DNA from: an uncultured Lachnospiraceae bacterium
Lineage (GTDB): Bacteria; Bacillota; Clostridia; Lachnospirales; Lachnospiraceae
Direction of reading: 5' to 3'
Assembly (NCBI GenBank): GCA_910577445.1
Contig: CAJTMZ010000034.1
Span: 1-24,281, forward strand
DNA length: 24,281 nt
Numbering within the stretch: the first letter of the stretch is position 1; every line of letters starts with the position of its first letter. Positions 7,551 through 14,651 of the stretch are shown here, one piece after another. Under the pieces are notes generated by a model, which made no database searches, was not told the DNA's origin, and saw nothing but the letters and a program-made list of their open reading frames with translations. A program made the translations under genes and the position numbers.

Positions 7551-9181
7551 AACGCAGCCTCCTTTTCTTTCTGATGCCCGGAATCTTCTTCCCCATGATT
7601 TTCGTTCAAATGAACTTCGCTCCCGGGGCTCTCGTCCAGGCTGCCTGTTTTCAACTGACTTTCACCCGGACGGCTTTCGCCCGTCATCATCATTCCAATC
7701 TCTTCTTTTGTAGTTTCCTCTGCCTTTACAATTCCCGTAATCCTGCCATGGCACAAAACCATAATACGGTCAGACAGCTCCAAAAGCACGTCCAAATCCT
7801 CGCCGATATACATGACGGCCACATTTTTCTGCTTCTGTTCGTTCAGCAAATCGTAAACCGTGTAGGAAGAATTGATATCCAGCCCCCGCACGGGATAAGC
7901 CGTAATCAGCACCGTGGGCGCCGATTCGATTTCCCGTCCAAGGAGAACCTTCTGAACATTTCCACCGCTTAGAAGCCGCACCGGCGTTTCTGTTCCGGGG
8001 GTTACAATATCCAGCTTGTTTATCAGCTTCTGGGCCAGCTCTCTGGCCGGTTTTCTTTTAATAAAAGGGCCCTTCCCTCTGTGATAACTCTTAAGCAGCA
8101 TGTTATCCGTCATACCCATGGAGGCGACCAGTCCCATGCCAAGCCTGTCCTCGGGTACAAAACTCATGCTGACGCCCTTTTCGATAATCTCTGAAGGCGT
8201 TTTTCCCAACAGGTTTTCTTTGTGGAAAAGGATTGCCCCGTGAGTGGCATTCATCAGACCGGCAATGGTCTCGCAGAGCTCTTTCTGTCCGCTTCCCGCA
8301 ACCCCGGCCACGCCCAGAATTTCCCCTTTCCGAATCTCAAAGGAAATATCGTCGATTGCCTTGCTGCCGTCAGGCTTTTCCACCGTCAGGTCCACCACCT
8401 TCAGAACAGTTTCATGCTTCTCCATGCGGGGCCGCTCTATTTCAAGGCTGACGGGACGTCCCACCATCAGTTCCGTCAGCTTTTTGGCGTCGCACTCGGC
8501 TGTCAGAACCGTGTCGATGCTTTTTCCCTTCCGGAGAATGGTCACCCTGTCGCTGATGCTTAAAACTTCCTGAAGCTTGTGTGTGATAATAATAATCGCA
8601 CAGCCTTTTTCTTTCATTTTTTTCAGGATACGGAACAGTTTTTCCGTTTCCTGCGGCGTTAAAACCGCCGTAGGCTCGTCCAGTATGAGGATTTCCGCCC
8701 CTTTATATAAAACCTTTAAAATCTCAACCGTCTGTTTTTCGGAAACGCTCATATCGCAGACGTATTTTTCCGGTTCGATTTCCAATCCGTAATTTTCACT
8801 GATAGTCTTTATCTTTTCGCTGGTTACCCGGCTTTTTTCCTTTTTTCCGGCCGTTCCCAGGATAATGTTATCCATCGCCTGAAAAGCCTCCACCAGCTTG
8901 AAATGCTGATGAATCATTCCGATTCCAAGCTTCATGGAATCTGCCGGGGAGTTGATTTTCACTTCTTTCCCGCCGATAAAAATCTGTCCGCTGTCAGGAT
9001 GGTAAATGCCTGAAAGCATATTCATAAGCGTGGTTTTTCCTGAACCGTTCTCTCCCAAAAGGGCGAGAATCTCTCCGTATCTGACCTTCAAATCTATTTC
9101 ATCATTGGCCACAACTTTGCCGAAGGTCTTTGTAATCTTTCTGCATTCGATTGCATATTGCTCTTTTGCCTGTTCCCCCAT
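7547..9181 (-). CDS. nupO: Double ABC ATPase of the nucleoside transporter
   Basis: A 544-residue ATPase with two fused nucleotide-binding domains, as usual for BMP-type nucleoside and sugar importers. In domain 1 Walker A is GENGSGKTT (43-51), the Q loop is IHQHFKLVE, the signature is the weak SVSEKQ and Walker B is ILILDEPTAVLTPQE. Domain 2 has a degenerate P-loop (GVAGSGQKE), a good signature LSGGNVQKVLLGRE, and Walker B VLITAYPVRGLD without the catalytic Glu. This split of good and weak motifs between domains is normal for the family. The start at 9181 (MGEQAKEQYAIECRK) has AGAGGG six bases upstream; a GTG at 9211 is possible but less likely. The last 35 residues are polar, rich in Glu, Gly and Ser, and look unstructured. 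Confidence 0.94.
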   Translation of the reverse strand: MGEQAKEQYAIECRKITKTFGKVVANDEIDLKVRYGEILALLGENGSGKTTLMNMLSGIYHPDSGQIFIGGKEVKINSPADSMKLGIGMIHQHFKLVEAFQAMDNIILGTAGKKEKSRVTSEKIKTISENYGLEIEPEKYVCDMSVSEKQTVEILKVLYKGAEILILDEPTAVLTPQETEKLFRILKKMKEKGCAIIIITHKLQEVLSISDRVTILRKGKSIDTVLTAECDAKKLTELMVGRPVSLEIERPRMEKHETVLKVVDLTVEKPDGSKAIDDISFEIRKGEILGVAGVAGSGQKELCETIAGLMNATHGAILFHKENLLGKTPSEIIEKGVSMSFVPEDRLGMGLVASMGMTDNMLLKSYHRGKGPFIKRKPARELAQKLINKLDIVTPGTETPVRLLSGGNVQKVLLGREIESAPTVLITAYPVRGLDINSSYTVYDLLNEQKQKNVAVMYIGEDLDVLLELSDRIMVLCHGRITGIVKAEETTKEEIGMMMTGESRPGESQLKTGSLDESPGSEVHLNENHGEEDSGHQKEKEAAL

Positions 9182-9267
9182 GTATTTCCCTCTCATATTG
9201 TCAATCGCCACACAGGGCGTATGCCGCGCAGGCGGCCGCTTCCTCCGCGCACCTGCGAATAGAAAAC

Positions 9268-9291
9268 AGGGCGGTCAGAAACGGCCGCCCT
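9268..9291 (-). terminator. Hairpin between BMP lipoprotein and ATPase genes, possible partial terminator
   Basis: On the minus strand AGGGCGG (9291-9285) and CCGCCCT (9274-9268) form a perfect seven-base stem with a 10-base loop, followed by GTTTTCT. It starts 19 bases after the lipoprotein stop. The T run is short, so it probably lets some transcripts through or protects the 3' end. This would make more lipoprotein than ATPase and permease, a usual pattern for import operons. A weaker stem of CGCAGG with CCTGCG (9227-9257) lies just beyond. Confidence 0.55.
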
Positions 9292-9309
9292 ATGAAACTT
9301 TTTCTTCAG

Positions 9310-10563
9310 TTATTTCACTACAACGTTCTTGAAATACCAGTTCATGTTTCCGGTAATATCGCCGTCGCTCAATGTGGAGCCTTCCGCGCCTACCGTATTT
9401 CCGTCGTTGGTTTCAATTACACCGTCGAATACATTAAAGCCTTCTTTTACAATCTTGTTCTGAGCTTCCTCAACAGCTTCCTTCGTGCCTTCCGCACAGA
9501 GGTCTGAAAGAGGAGCAATCGTTACAAGGCCGTCGGCCATGCCGCCAAAGTAATTTTCACCCGTCCAGCTTCCGTCCATTACAGACTGAACTGCCCATGT
9601 ATAATATACGGACCAGTCCCACATAACGGAAGTAAGTACCGCGCCGGGAGCGTCCTTGGACATATCAGAATTGTATCCTACGCCCCATACGCCGTTCTGT
9701 TCCGCTACCGTCTGGGGATTAGGCGTATCGCAGTGCTGCGCAATTACGTCGCATCCAAGGTCAACCAAAGCCTGAGCCGCCTGGGTTTCGCCTTCGGGGT
9801 CAAACCAACTGTTGGTAACCTTTACATAAACCTCGCAGTCAGGGTTTACGGAGTAAGCGCCCATTGCAAAAGCGTTAACGCCGCCCGTTACCTCGGAGTT
9901 GTCCTGTCCCATGGCTGCCACATAGCCAAGCTTGTTGCTCTCTGTCTTAAGTCCGGCAGCAATACCCGCCAGATATCTTGCCTGATAGATTCTGCCGAAA
10001 TAATTATTGAAGTTTACGCCGTTTGATTTGTAGCCTGTCCCGTGAGAAAAAATAATTTCCGGGAACTCGTCCGCCAGCGCTTCACAGGTATCCATGAATC
10101 CCCAGCTTGTTGCGAAAATCACGTTGCATCCGTCTTCAACGCACTCTCTGATTGCGTTTTCGATTGCTGTCGCGTCCGTGTCGTTAACGTTATTCTTGCG
10201 GACAATCTGAGAATCCTCAAGACCCAGATTCTTCTGCATTCCCTGAATGCCAAGGTCATGGGTGTAGGTATATCCGCTGCCCTCTGCGGGGTCTGTGATG
10301 TGGATAACGCCAATCTTTAAATCTTCTTTTGCAATTGCAGGCATCACACCGTTTCCGGCCGACGCGCTGTCTCCTTCTGTCTGCGCGGCGTCGCCTTCCG
10401 CCTCTGTGCCGGCATTTGCTTCATCGCCGGCCGCTTCCTCGTTCTCTGCCGCCGTATCGGTTGTTGCTTCTCCCGAAGCGTCCCCTGTGGAATCATTTCC
10501 GCCGCATGCACAGAGTGAAACTGTCATTGCCGTTGCCACAAGTAAGCTTAATAATTTTTTCAT
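9310..10563 (-). CDS. BMP-family substrate-binding lipoprotein (nucleoside-binding)
   Basis: A 417-residue surface lipoprotein. MKKLLSLLVATAMTVSLCAC is a signal peptide with lipobox LCAC, and Cys20 is the lipidated residue. Residues 21-70 are an acidic Ala/Glu/Thr/Gly linker that tethers the binding domain. The rest is a BMP/PnrA-like domain (HITDPAEGSGYTYTHDLGIQG, IFATSWGFMDT, ARYLAGIAAGLKTESNKLGYVAAMG, CDVIAQHCDTPNP). In this family the domain binds purine and other nucleosides; relatives are Treponema TmpC/PnrA and Bacillus NupN. The start at 10563 is chosen because GAGAGGAGAG precedes it and the signal peptide begins there; a longer reading adds 16 residues that do not fit. It heads the transport operon behind its own promoter. 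Confidence 0.95.
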   Translation of the reverse strand: MKKLLSLLVATAMTVSLCACGGNDSTGDASGEATTDTAAENEEAAGDEANAGTEAEGDAAQTEGDSASAGNGVMPAIAKEDLKIGVIHITDPAEGSGYTYTHDLGIQGMQKNLGLEDSQIVRKNNVNDTDATAIENAIRECVEDGCNVIFATSWGFMDTCEALADEFPEIIFSHGTGYKSNGVNFNNYFGRIYQARYLAGIAAGLKTESNKLGYVAAMGQDNSEVTGGVNAFAMGAYSVNPDCEVYVKVTNSWFDPEGETQAAQALVDLGCDVIAQHCDTPNPQTVAEQNGVWGVGYNSDMSKDAPGAVLTSVMWDWSVYYTWAVQSVMDGSWTGENYFGGMADGLVTIAPLSDLCAEGTKEAVEEAQNKIVKEGFNVFDGVIETNDGNTVGAEGSTLSDGDITGNMNWYFKNVVVK

Positions 10564-10579
10564 TTCTCTCCTCTCTTCT

Positions 10580-10602
10580 GCGCCGCTATTGTAATGCAGC
10601 GC
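10580..10602 (-). promoter_or_regulatory. Leader hairpin just upstream of the BMP ribosome site
   Basis: On the minus strand GCGCTGC (10602-10596) pairs with GCGGCGC (10586-10580), seven pairs with one G-U, around a 9-base loop. It lies in the presumed 5' leader of about 65 bases and ends only a few bases before the GAGAGGAGAG site. The leader is too short for a purine riboswitch; the hairpin may affect mRNA stability or translation. Confidence 0.45.
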
Positions 10603-10637
10603 GGATATCACTTCGTTTTCGTGCTTACGCCCTTTAC

Positions 10638-10668
10638 TTTATAACAATTTCCATAAAATTACAACAAT
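10638..10668 (-). promoter_or_regulatory. Candidate promoter of the nucleoside transport operon with direct repeats
   Basis: On the minus strand TTGTTG (10667-10662) and TATAAA (10643-10638) are 18 bases apart. The same stretch holds a direct repeat read on the plus strand as TTATAACAAT (10639-10648) and TTACAACAAT (10659-10668), with a period of exactly 20 bases. One copy covers each promoter box. The VWA gene ends 14 bases upstream of the -35 copy. Confidence 0.55.
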
Positions 10669-10681
10669 TATTTTTCAAAGC

Positions 10682-11887
10682 TTATTTATTCAGCATCAGC
10701 TTAATCATCGCCTGATTCAGCCCGTCCACCGTCAGCTTATACATGGGGAACAGCCCCTTAATCGCCGTCTCCGCCTCCCGCCAGGGCGCATGGCCGGGCG
10801 CCATCTTGGGATTTAACCACACCACCTTTTTATAATGCCGTTTCAAAAGCTGCAGCCAGTCCCAGCCTGCCAGACCGCCGTTTGGCCCTCTGTAATTGCC
10901 GCTGGTGGAGTAAAGCTCCTCCGGCGCCATAGCGGCGTCTCCCACCACGATTACCTTGTAATCGCTGTCCAGATTCCGGAACATCCATTCCGTGTCAATC
11001 CAGTCCCCGTTTTCACATTCCGGTGTTTTGTACAGCTTGGAATAAATACAGTTATGAAAATAATAAGTCTTTACGTCCTTATAATGGTTGGACTTGTGTA
11101 CCGCCTGAAACAGCTCGTTTAAAAGAGAACTGAAAGGAATCATAGTTCCGCCGGAATCCATAAGTAGAAGAAGCTTAACCGCGTTTTTCCGGGGCTTTTC
11201 CATGACAATCTGAAGACACCCGCCGTTGTTGCAGGTCTTGTCTATGGTTCCGTCAATGTCCAATTCCGTTTTTGGAATGTCCAGTTTCGTGGAAAACTGG
11301 CGCAGCTTCCGGAACGCAATCTGGAACTGACGGTTGTCAAGCATTCTGTCGTCCCGAAAATCCCTGTATTTGCGGGCTCCCACCACCTGAAAGGCGCTCT
11401 GATAGCCGGTTTTTCCGCCTACCCGGATACCGCCCATAAATCCGCCCATATTTCCGAACGCGGTTTTTCCCATACTGCCAATCCAGAAGCTTCCGCCGTT
11501 ATGTTCGCTGTCCTGGTCCCGGAGACGTTCCTTGAACTTGGACTCCACTTCGTCCTTGTCAATAAACTGTATACCGTCCTGCTCGTTCATCCGGTAACGC
11601 TCTTCCTCGTCCACCATATCAATCAACTCGGATTTGTCCAGCCATTTCATCATATTTTTGGATATTTCGTTTTCCGACAAAATCCCCTTAAAGGTTTCCT
11701 CGAAAGCCATGTCAAACTTGTCAAAATCCGTTTCGCTTTTCACGAGTATCATTCTGGCAAGGTAATAAAACTGCGTCAGACTGCTCCCGCAGAGCCCTTT
11801 ATCCAGCGCCTCCTGTAATGTCAGCCACTCGCTTAAAGTAATCTGAAGCCCCTTTGCCTTACAGGTATAAAAGAAATTTGTGAACAT
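10682..11887 (-). CDS. VWA-domain protein, CoxE-like, partner of MoxR ATPase
   Basis: A 401-residue cytoplasmic protein with no signal peptide or membrane segment. The N-terminal half is mostly helical and acidic, with a Gly-rich stretch at about 130-160 (SMGKTAFGNMGGFMGGIRVGG). The C-terminal half is a VWA domain: the metal site region reads LLLMDSGGTM (about 241-250), where DSGGT stands in for the usual DxSxS, and VIVVGDAAM plus a WLNPKM segment follow. Proteins of this type act with MoxR-type AAA+ ATPases, encoded here by the gene just upstream, to remodel or mature a protein or metal enzyme. No target can be seen nearby. The start at 11887 has AGAGGTGG upstream. Confidence 0.87.
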   Translation of the reverse strand: MFTNFFYTCKAKGLQITLSEWLTLQEALDKGLCGSSLTQFYYLARMILVKSETDFDKFDMAFEETFKGILSENEISKNMMKWLDKSELIDMVDEEERYRMNEQDGIQFIDKDEVESKFKERLRDQDSEHNGGSFWIGSMGKTAFGNMGGFMGGIRVGGKTGYQSAFQVVGARKYRDFRDDRMLDNRQFQIAFRKLRQFSTKLDIPKTELDIDGTIDKTCNNGGCLQIVMEKPRKNAVKLLLLMDSGGTMIPFSSLLNELFQAVHKSNHYKDVKTYYFHNCIYSKLYKTPECENGDWIDTEWMFRNLDSDYKVIVVGDAAMAPEELYSTSGNYRGPNGGLAGWDWLQLLKRHYKKVVWLNPKMAPGHAPWREAETAIKGLFPMYKLTVDGLNQAMIKLMLNK

Positions 11888-11903
11888 TTATCCACCTCTG
11901 TAT

Positions 11904-11954
11904 ACCGGAGATTTCCGGTTTTCCTGCACATTTTTCTGCAGAAACATTCTGCAG
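11904..11954 (-). promoter_or_regulatory. Two small hairpins between MoxR and VWA genes
   Basis: In the 79-base gap the minus strand has CTGCAG twice (11954-11949 and 11941-11936, 7-base loop), which can pair with itself. It also has ACCGGA and TCCGGT (11919-11914, 11909-11904), a perfect six-base stem with a 4-base loop that ends six bases before the ribosome site. Neither is followed by a T run, so they are more likely mRNA stability or translation elements than terminators. Confidence 0.4.
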
Positions 11955-11966
11955 ATTGCCCCCTTT

Positions 11967-12779
11967 TTAGTCCAGTTTCTGCCTTACCGTCTCCAAATCC
12001 TCGTCCTTTTTCACCACCACGCCCACAAATGGCAGCTTTGCCCTGATTTCTTCTGCGGAAATGCCGCCAATCTGCAAGGCGTTTATCCAGTCAATCAGCT
12101 CCGAAGTGCTGGGCTTTTTGCGGATATCACGCAAAGCGCGTATGCCGTAAAATACGTCCATGGCGTTTTTTAAAAGATTTGCCTCCACATCGGGATAGTG
12201 GGTTCTCACAATTTCCTCCATCAATACCTCGTCCGGGAAATCAATGTAGTGGAAAATGCATCTGCGGAGAAACGCGTCCGGCAGCTCCTTTTCCGCATTG
12301 GAGGTAATAATCACAATGGGACGGTGCTTTGCCTTTACGGTGCGCTTCGTCTCGTGGATATAGAACTCCATCTGGTCGAGCTCCCACAAAAGGTCGTTGG
12401 GAAACTCCAAATCCGCCTTGTCGATTTCGTCAATCAAAAGCACCACCTGCTCTTCGGCCTCAAAAGCTTCTCCCAGCTTTCCAAGCTTGATGTAACGGGC
12501 AATATCGTTTACGCCCTCCTCGCCGAACTGGCCATCGTATAATCTCTGGATGGTATCGTACATATAAAGGCCGTCCTGTGCCTTGGTTGTGGATTTAATA
12601 TTCCAGATTATCAGCTTCTTCCCGAGGGATTTGGCAACCGCTTCCGCCAGCATGGTTTTGCCGGTTCCCGGTTCGCCCTTGATAAGAAGAGGCTTCTTTA
12701 AGGCGATGGCAACGTTTACGCTGGCCATTAACTGTTCTGACGCCACATATTCCTCGGTGCTTAAAAATTGTTCACTCAT
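11967..12779 (-). CDS. MoxR-family AAA+ ATPase
   Basis: A 270-residue AAA+ ATPase. Walker A is GEPGTGKT (35-42), Walker B is VVLLIDEIDKAD (about 112-123), sensor 1 is IVIITSNAEKELPDAFLRR with the arginine finger, and a lid domain follows (KPSTSELIDWINAL). This is the MoxR pattern and is usually paired, as here, with a VWA protein; the ATPase hexamer supplies the force and the VWA protein is the adaptor. The start at 12779 (MSEQFLSTEEYVASEQ) is preferred because GGAGGACAGGAGA directly precedes it; a reading from 12827 would run through the direct repeats in the leader. The gene stands 157 bases after gpsA and probably has its own promoter. Confidence 0.93.
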   Translation of the reverse strand: MSEQFLSTEEYVASEQLMASVNVAIALKKPLLIKGEPGTGKTMLAEAVAKSLGKKLIIWNIKSTTKAQDGLYMYDTIQRLYDGQFGEEGVNDIARYIKLGKLGEAFEAEEQVVLLIDEIDKADLEFPNDLLWELDQMEFYIHETKRTVKAKHRPIVIITSNAEKELPDAFLRRCIFHYIDFPDEVLMEEIVRTHYPDVEANLLKNAMDVFYGIRALRDIRKKPSTSELIDWINALQIGGISAEEIRAKLPFVGVVVKKDEDLETVRQKLD

Positions 12780-12792
12780 TCTCCTGTCCTCC

Positions 12793-12838
12793 ATTCCAGT
12801 TCCGCAAGCTATATTCCAGTTCCGCATCTGTATGTCAA
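12793..12838 (-). promoter_or_regulatory. Direct repeats and possible promoter ahead of moxR
   Basis: A 14-base unit, ATTCCAGTTCCGCA on the plus strand, occurs exactly twice (12793-12806 and 12813-12826) with a period of 20 bases. A consensus -35 TTGACA (minus strand, 12838-12833) lies directly upstream. TATAGC (12813-12808) lies 19 bases further and is only a fair -10 with a long spacer. The copy nearer the gene touches the ribosome site. Confidence 0.45.
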
Positions 12839-12845
12839 CGCACCT

Positions 12846-12912
12846 TTGTCTGGAACAATTTTCGAACGCTGGAAGCGTTCACAAATCGTTCCATGCGCTT
12901 CCGGACAGATGC
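12846..12912 (-). repeat. Inverted-repeat cluster with competing hairpins downstream of gpsA
   Basis: GAACGCT and AGCGTTC (12864-12870, 12874-12880) form a perfect seven-base stem with a 3-base loop. An alternative stem pairs GGAAGCG (12871-12877) with CGCTTCC (12896-12902), also seven perfect pairs, and excludes the first. Outer arms GGAAC (12853-12857 region) and GTTCC, and TTGTCTGG with CCGGACAG, extend the symmetry. There is no T run, so this is not a simple terminator; it could be a stabilising 3' structure for gpsA mRNA or part of the moxR leader control. Confidence 0.5.
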
Positions 12913-12936
12913 TGTTTTATTCCGTTTTCCGCATTT

Positions 12937-13974
12937 TTACCATGGTATCTCCACGCTGTTCTGGTAGAGCTGCCGCAAATCAATATTTTCCACTTTCTTA
13001 TCCCGGAGCATCAGCTCGCTGACCGCTTCGGAAGCCGATTTTCCTTTAAACAAAATCTCGTTTACCTGTTCGATGATGGGCATGCTTACATGATATTTCT
13101 GAGAAAGGGCGTAGCCTGCCTTTGCGGAATAGACGCCTTCCACCACCATCTTCACCTGCTCCATGGCTTCCTCCATGGAAGCGCCTTTGCCAATGAGAAT
13201 GCCTGCCCGGCGGTTTCTGGAATGCATGGAAGCGCATGTCACAATCAAATCCCCGATTCCGGTAAGGCCGTAAAAGGTTTCGATTCTTCCGCCCATGTGG
13301 ATTCCGAGTCTTGCAATCTCGGCAATTCCTCTGGTAATCAGGGCCGCTTTGGTATTGTCCCCGTAGCCCAGTCCGTCCGCCATGCCGGCGGCAAGGGCCA
13401 CCACGTTTTTGAGAGCCGCGCCCAGCTCAATGCCGACGATGTCCGAGCTGATATATACGCGGAACACCTTGCTCATAAAAAGGTTCTGCAGAAACTCCGC
13501 CGTTTCCTTTTCCTTAGAGCCCACCACAATGGTTGTGGGAATCCCCTTTCCCACTTCCTCCGCATGGGAAGGACCGGAAAGCACCGCAACGTCCGCTCCC
13601 GGAATTTCCTGCTCGATGATTTCCGAGAGGGTCATAAGGGTCGCTTCCTCAATTCCCTTTGCCACATTCACAATTTTCTGTCCGTACTTTACGAAAGGCG
13701 CCATCTTTGCCGCCGTGCTTCTGGTAAAAGGAGAAGGAACCGCCATCACCAGCACGTCCTTATTTGAGACAGCCGCCTCCAAATCTGTGGTAAACTCCAT
13801 ATCATCCGGGAGAATCACCCCCGGCAGCTTATCCTTCTGCTCATGGCATTCCTTCAGCATTTGGATTTCGCTTTCCAGAACCGACCATACGGTAATCTGG
13901 TTTCCGTTATTGTAAAGATGTCTGGCCAGGGCGCAGCCCCAACTCCCGGCTCCGATAATTCCTACTTTGCTCAT
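12937..13974 (-). CDS. gpsA: NAD(P)-dependent glycerol-3-phosphate dehydrogenase
   Basis: A 345-residue soluble enzyme that reduces dihydroxyacetone phosphate to sn-glycerol-3-phosphate for membrane lipid synthesis. The nucleotide-binding loop is GAGSWG at residues 8-13. Other landmarks are VLSGPSHAEEVGKGIPT, the catalytic-lysine region ALKNVVALAAGMADGLGYGDNTKAALITRG, and GLTGIGDLIVTCASMHSRNRRAG. The length is normal. The gene follows plsY with a 28-base gap; the two enzymes act in succession, GpsA making the substrate and PlsY acylating it. In many Firmicutes spoIVA comes soon after gpsA. Here it lies about 9 kb further along the same strand, with MoxR/VWA, transport, tyrS and YgjP genes between. 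Confidence 0.98.
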   Translation of the reverse strand: MSKVGIIGAGSWGCALARHLYNNGNQITVWSVLESEIQMLKECHEQKDKLPGVILPDDMEFTTDLEAAVSNKDVLVMAVPSPFTRSTAAKMAPFVKYGQKIVNVAKGIEEATLMTLSEIIEQEIPGADVAVLSGPSHAEEVGKGIPTTIVVGSKEKETAEFLQNLFMSKVFRVYISSDIVGIELGAALKNVVALAAGMADGLGYGDNTKAALITRGIAEIARLGIHMGGRIETFYGLTGIGDLIVTCASMHSRNRRAGILIGKGASMEEAMEQVKMVVEGVYSAKAGYALSQKYHVSMPIIEQVNEILFKGKSASEAVSELMLRDKKVENIDLRQLYQNSVEIPW

Positions 13975-14002
13975 ATAAAATTCTCCTGTTCTGGTTTTGC
14001 CC

Positions 14003-14650
14003 TTACTCCTTATTTTTCTTTGTGAGATAGGTCTTCCGCTCCACGCCTTTTATGAGACGAACAATATTTTCACGGTGTTTATAATACGCCAGTATTGTCA
14101 GAAAAGCGGTGACTATGTACATCTCGTTCAACACGGCCTGAGACGCGCCGAACAGACCCATCTGACCGGCTGCAACCATCTCAATCATAAGCCCCGCATA
14201 GACAAGAAGGGAGCCTAACGAGACATAGTGCGTTAAGAAAAAGGTTCCGAAAAAGATAATTACGCCCATAGGCAGAAAGGCAATATGGAAAGATAAAATC
14301 AGCCCTGCCGTCGCCGCGATTCCTTTTCCTCCCCTGAATTTCAGATAAAAGGGAAAATTATGCCCGAGAATGGCCCCGGCAGCCGCATAGAGCTTCAGCA
14401 GATAGATTTCGTCCCCGTGGGAAGCACCGAAAACCGCCCCGCTAATCACAATGGCTAAAATACACTTGATAATATCACCTGCCAGCACAATCAGCCCCGC
14501 TTTTGTTCCAAGCACCCGCAGGGTGTTGGTGGTGCCGGCGTTTCCGCTTCCGTGCTCCCTGATATCAATTCCGTGAAGTTTTCCATAAATAAAGGCTGTC
14601 TGAAACATTCCAAACACATAACCGATTATTAGACATATTACTCGTTCCAC
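14003..14650 (-). CDS. plsY: Glycerol-3-phosphate acyltransferase PlsY
   Basis: A 215-residue membrane protein that transfers an acyl group from acyl-phosphate to glycerol-3-phosphate, the first acylation of phospholipid synthesis. It shows five membrane segments and the three family motifs: GSGNAGTTN at residues 34-42, the lysine- and glycine-rich KFRGGKGIAAT following GHNFPFYL, and a later short motif near VSLGSLL. The Lys/Arg-rich C-terminus (KGVERKTYLTKKNKE) is cytoplasmic. The ATG is one base after the der stop codon, so the two genes are on one transcript. Confidence 0.97.
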   Translation of the reverse strand: MERVICLIIGYVFGMFQTAFIYGKLHGIDIREHGSGNAGTTNTLRVLGTKAGLIVLAGDIIKCILAIVISGAVFGASHGDEIYLLKLYAAAGAILGHNFPFYLKFRGGKGIAATAGLILSFHIAFLPMGVIIFFGTFFLTHYVSLGSLLVYAGLMIEMVAAGQMGLFGASQAVLNEMYIVTAFLTILAYYKHRENIVRLIKGVERKTYLTKKNKE

Positions 14651-14651
14651 T

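Noticed and set aside
10564..10681. Purine riboswitch in the BMP operon leader
   Set aside because: The leader after the candidate promoter is only about 65-75 bases, and I see no three-way junction with the conserved purine-aptamer loops.
12583..13767. Plus-strand open frame of 394 codons across gpsA and the moxR gap
   Set aside because: It is antisense to gpsA and moxR, with no recognisable motif; its composition is that of a shadow frame.
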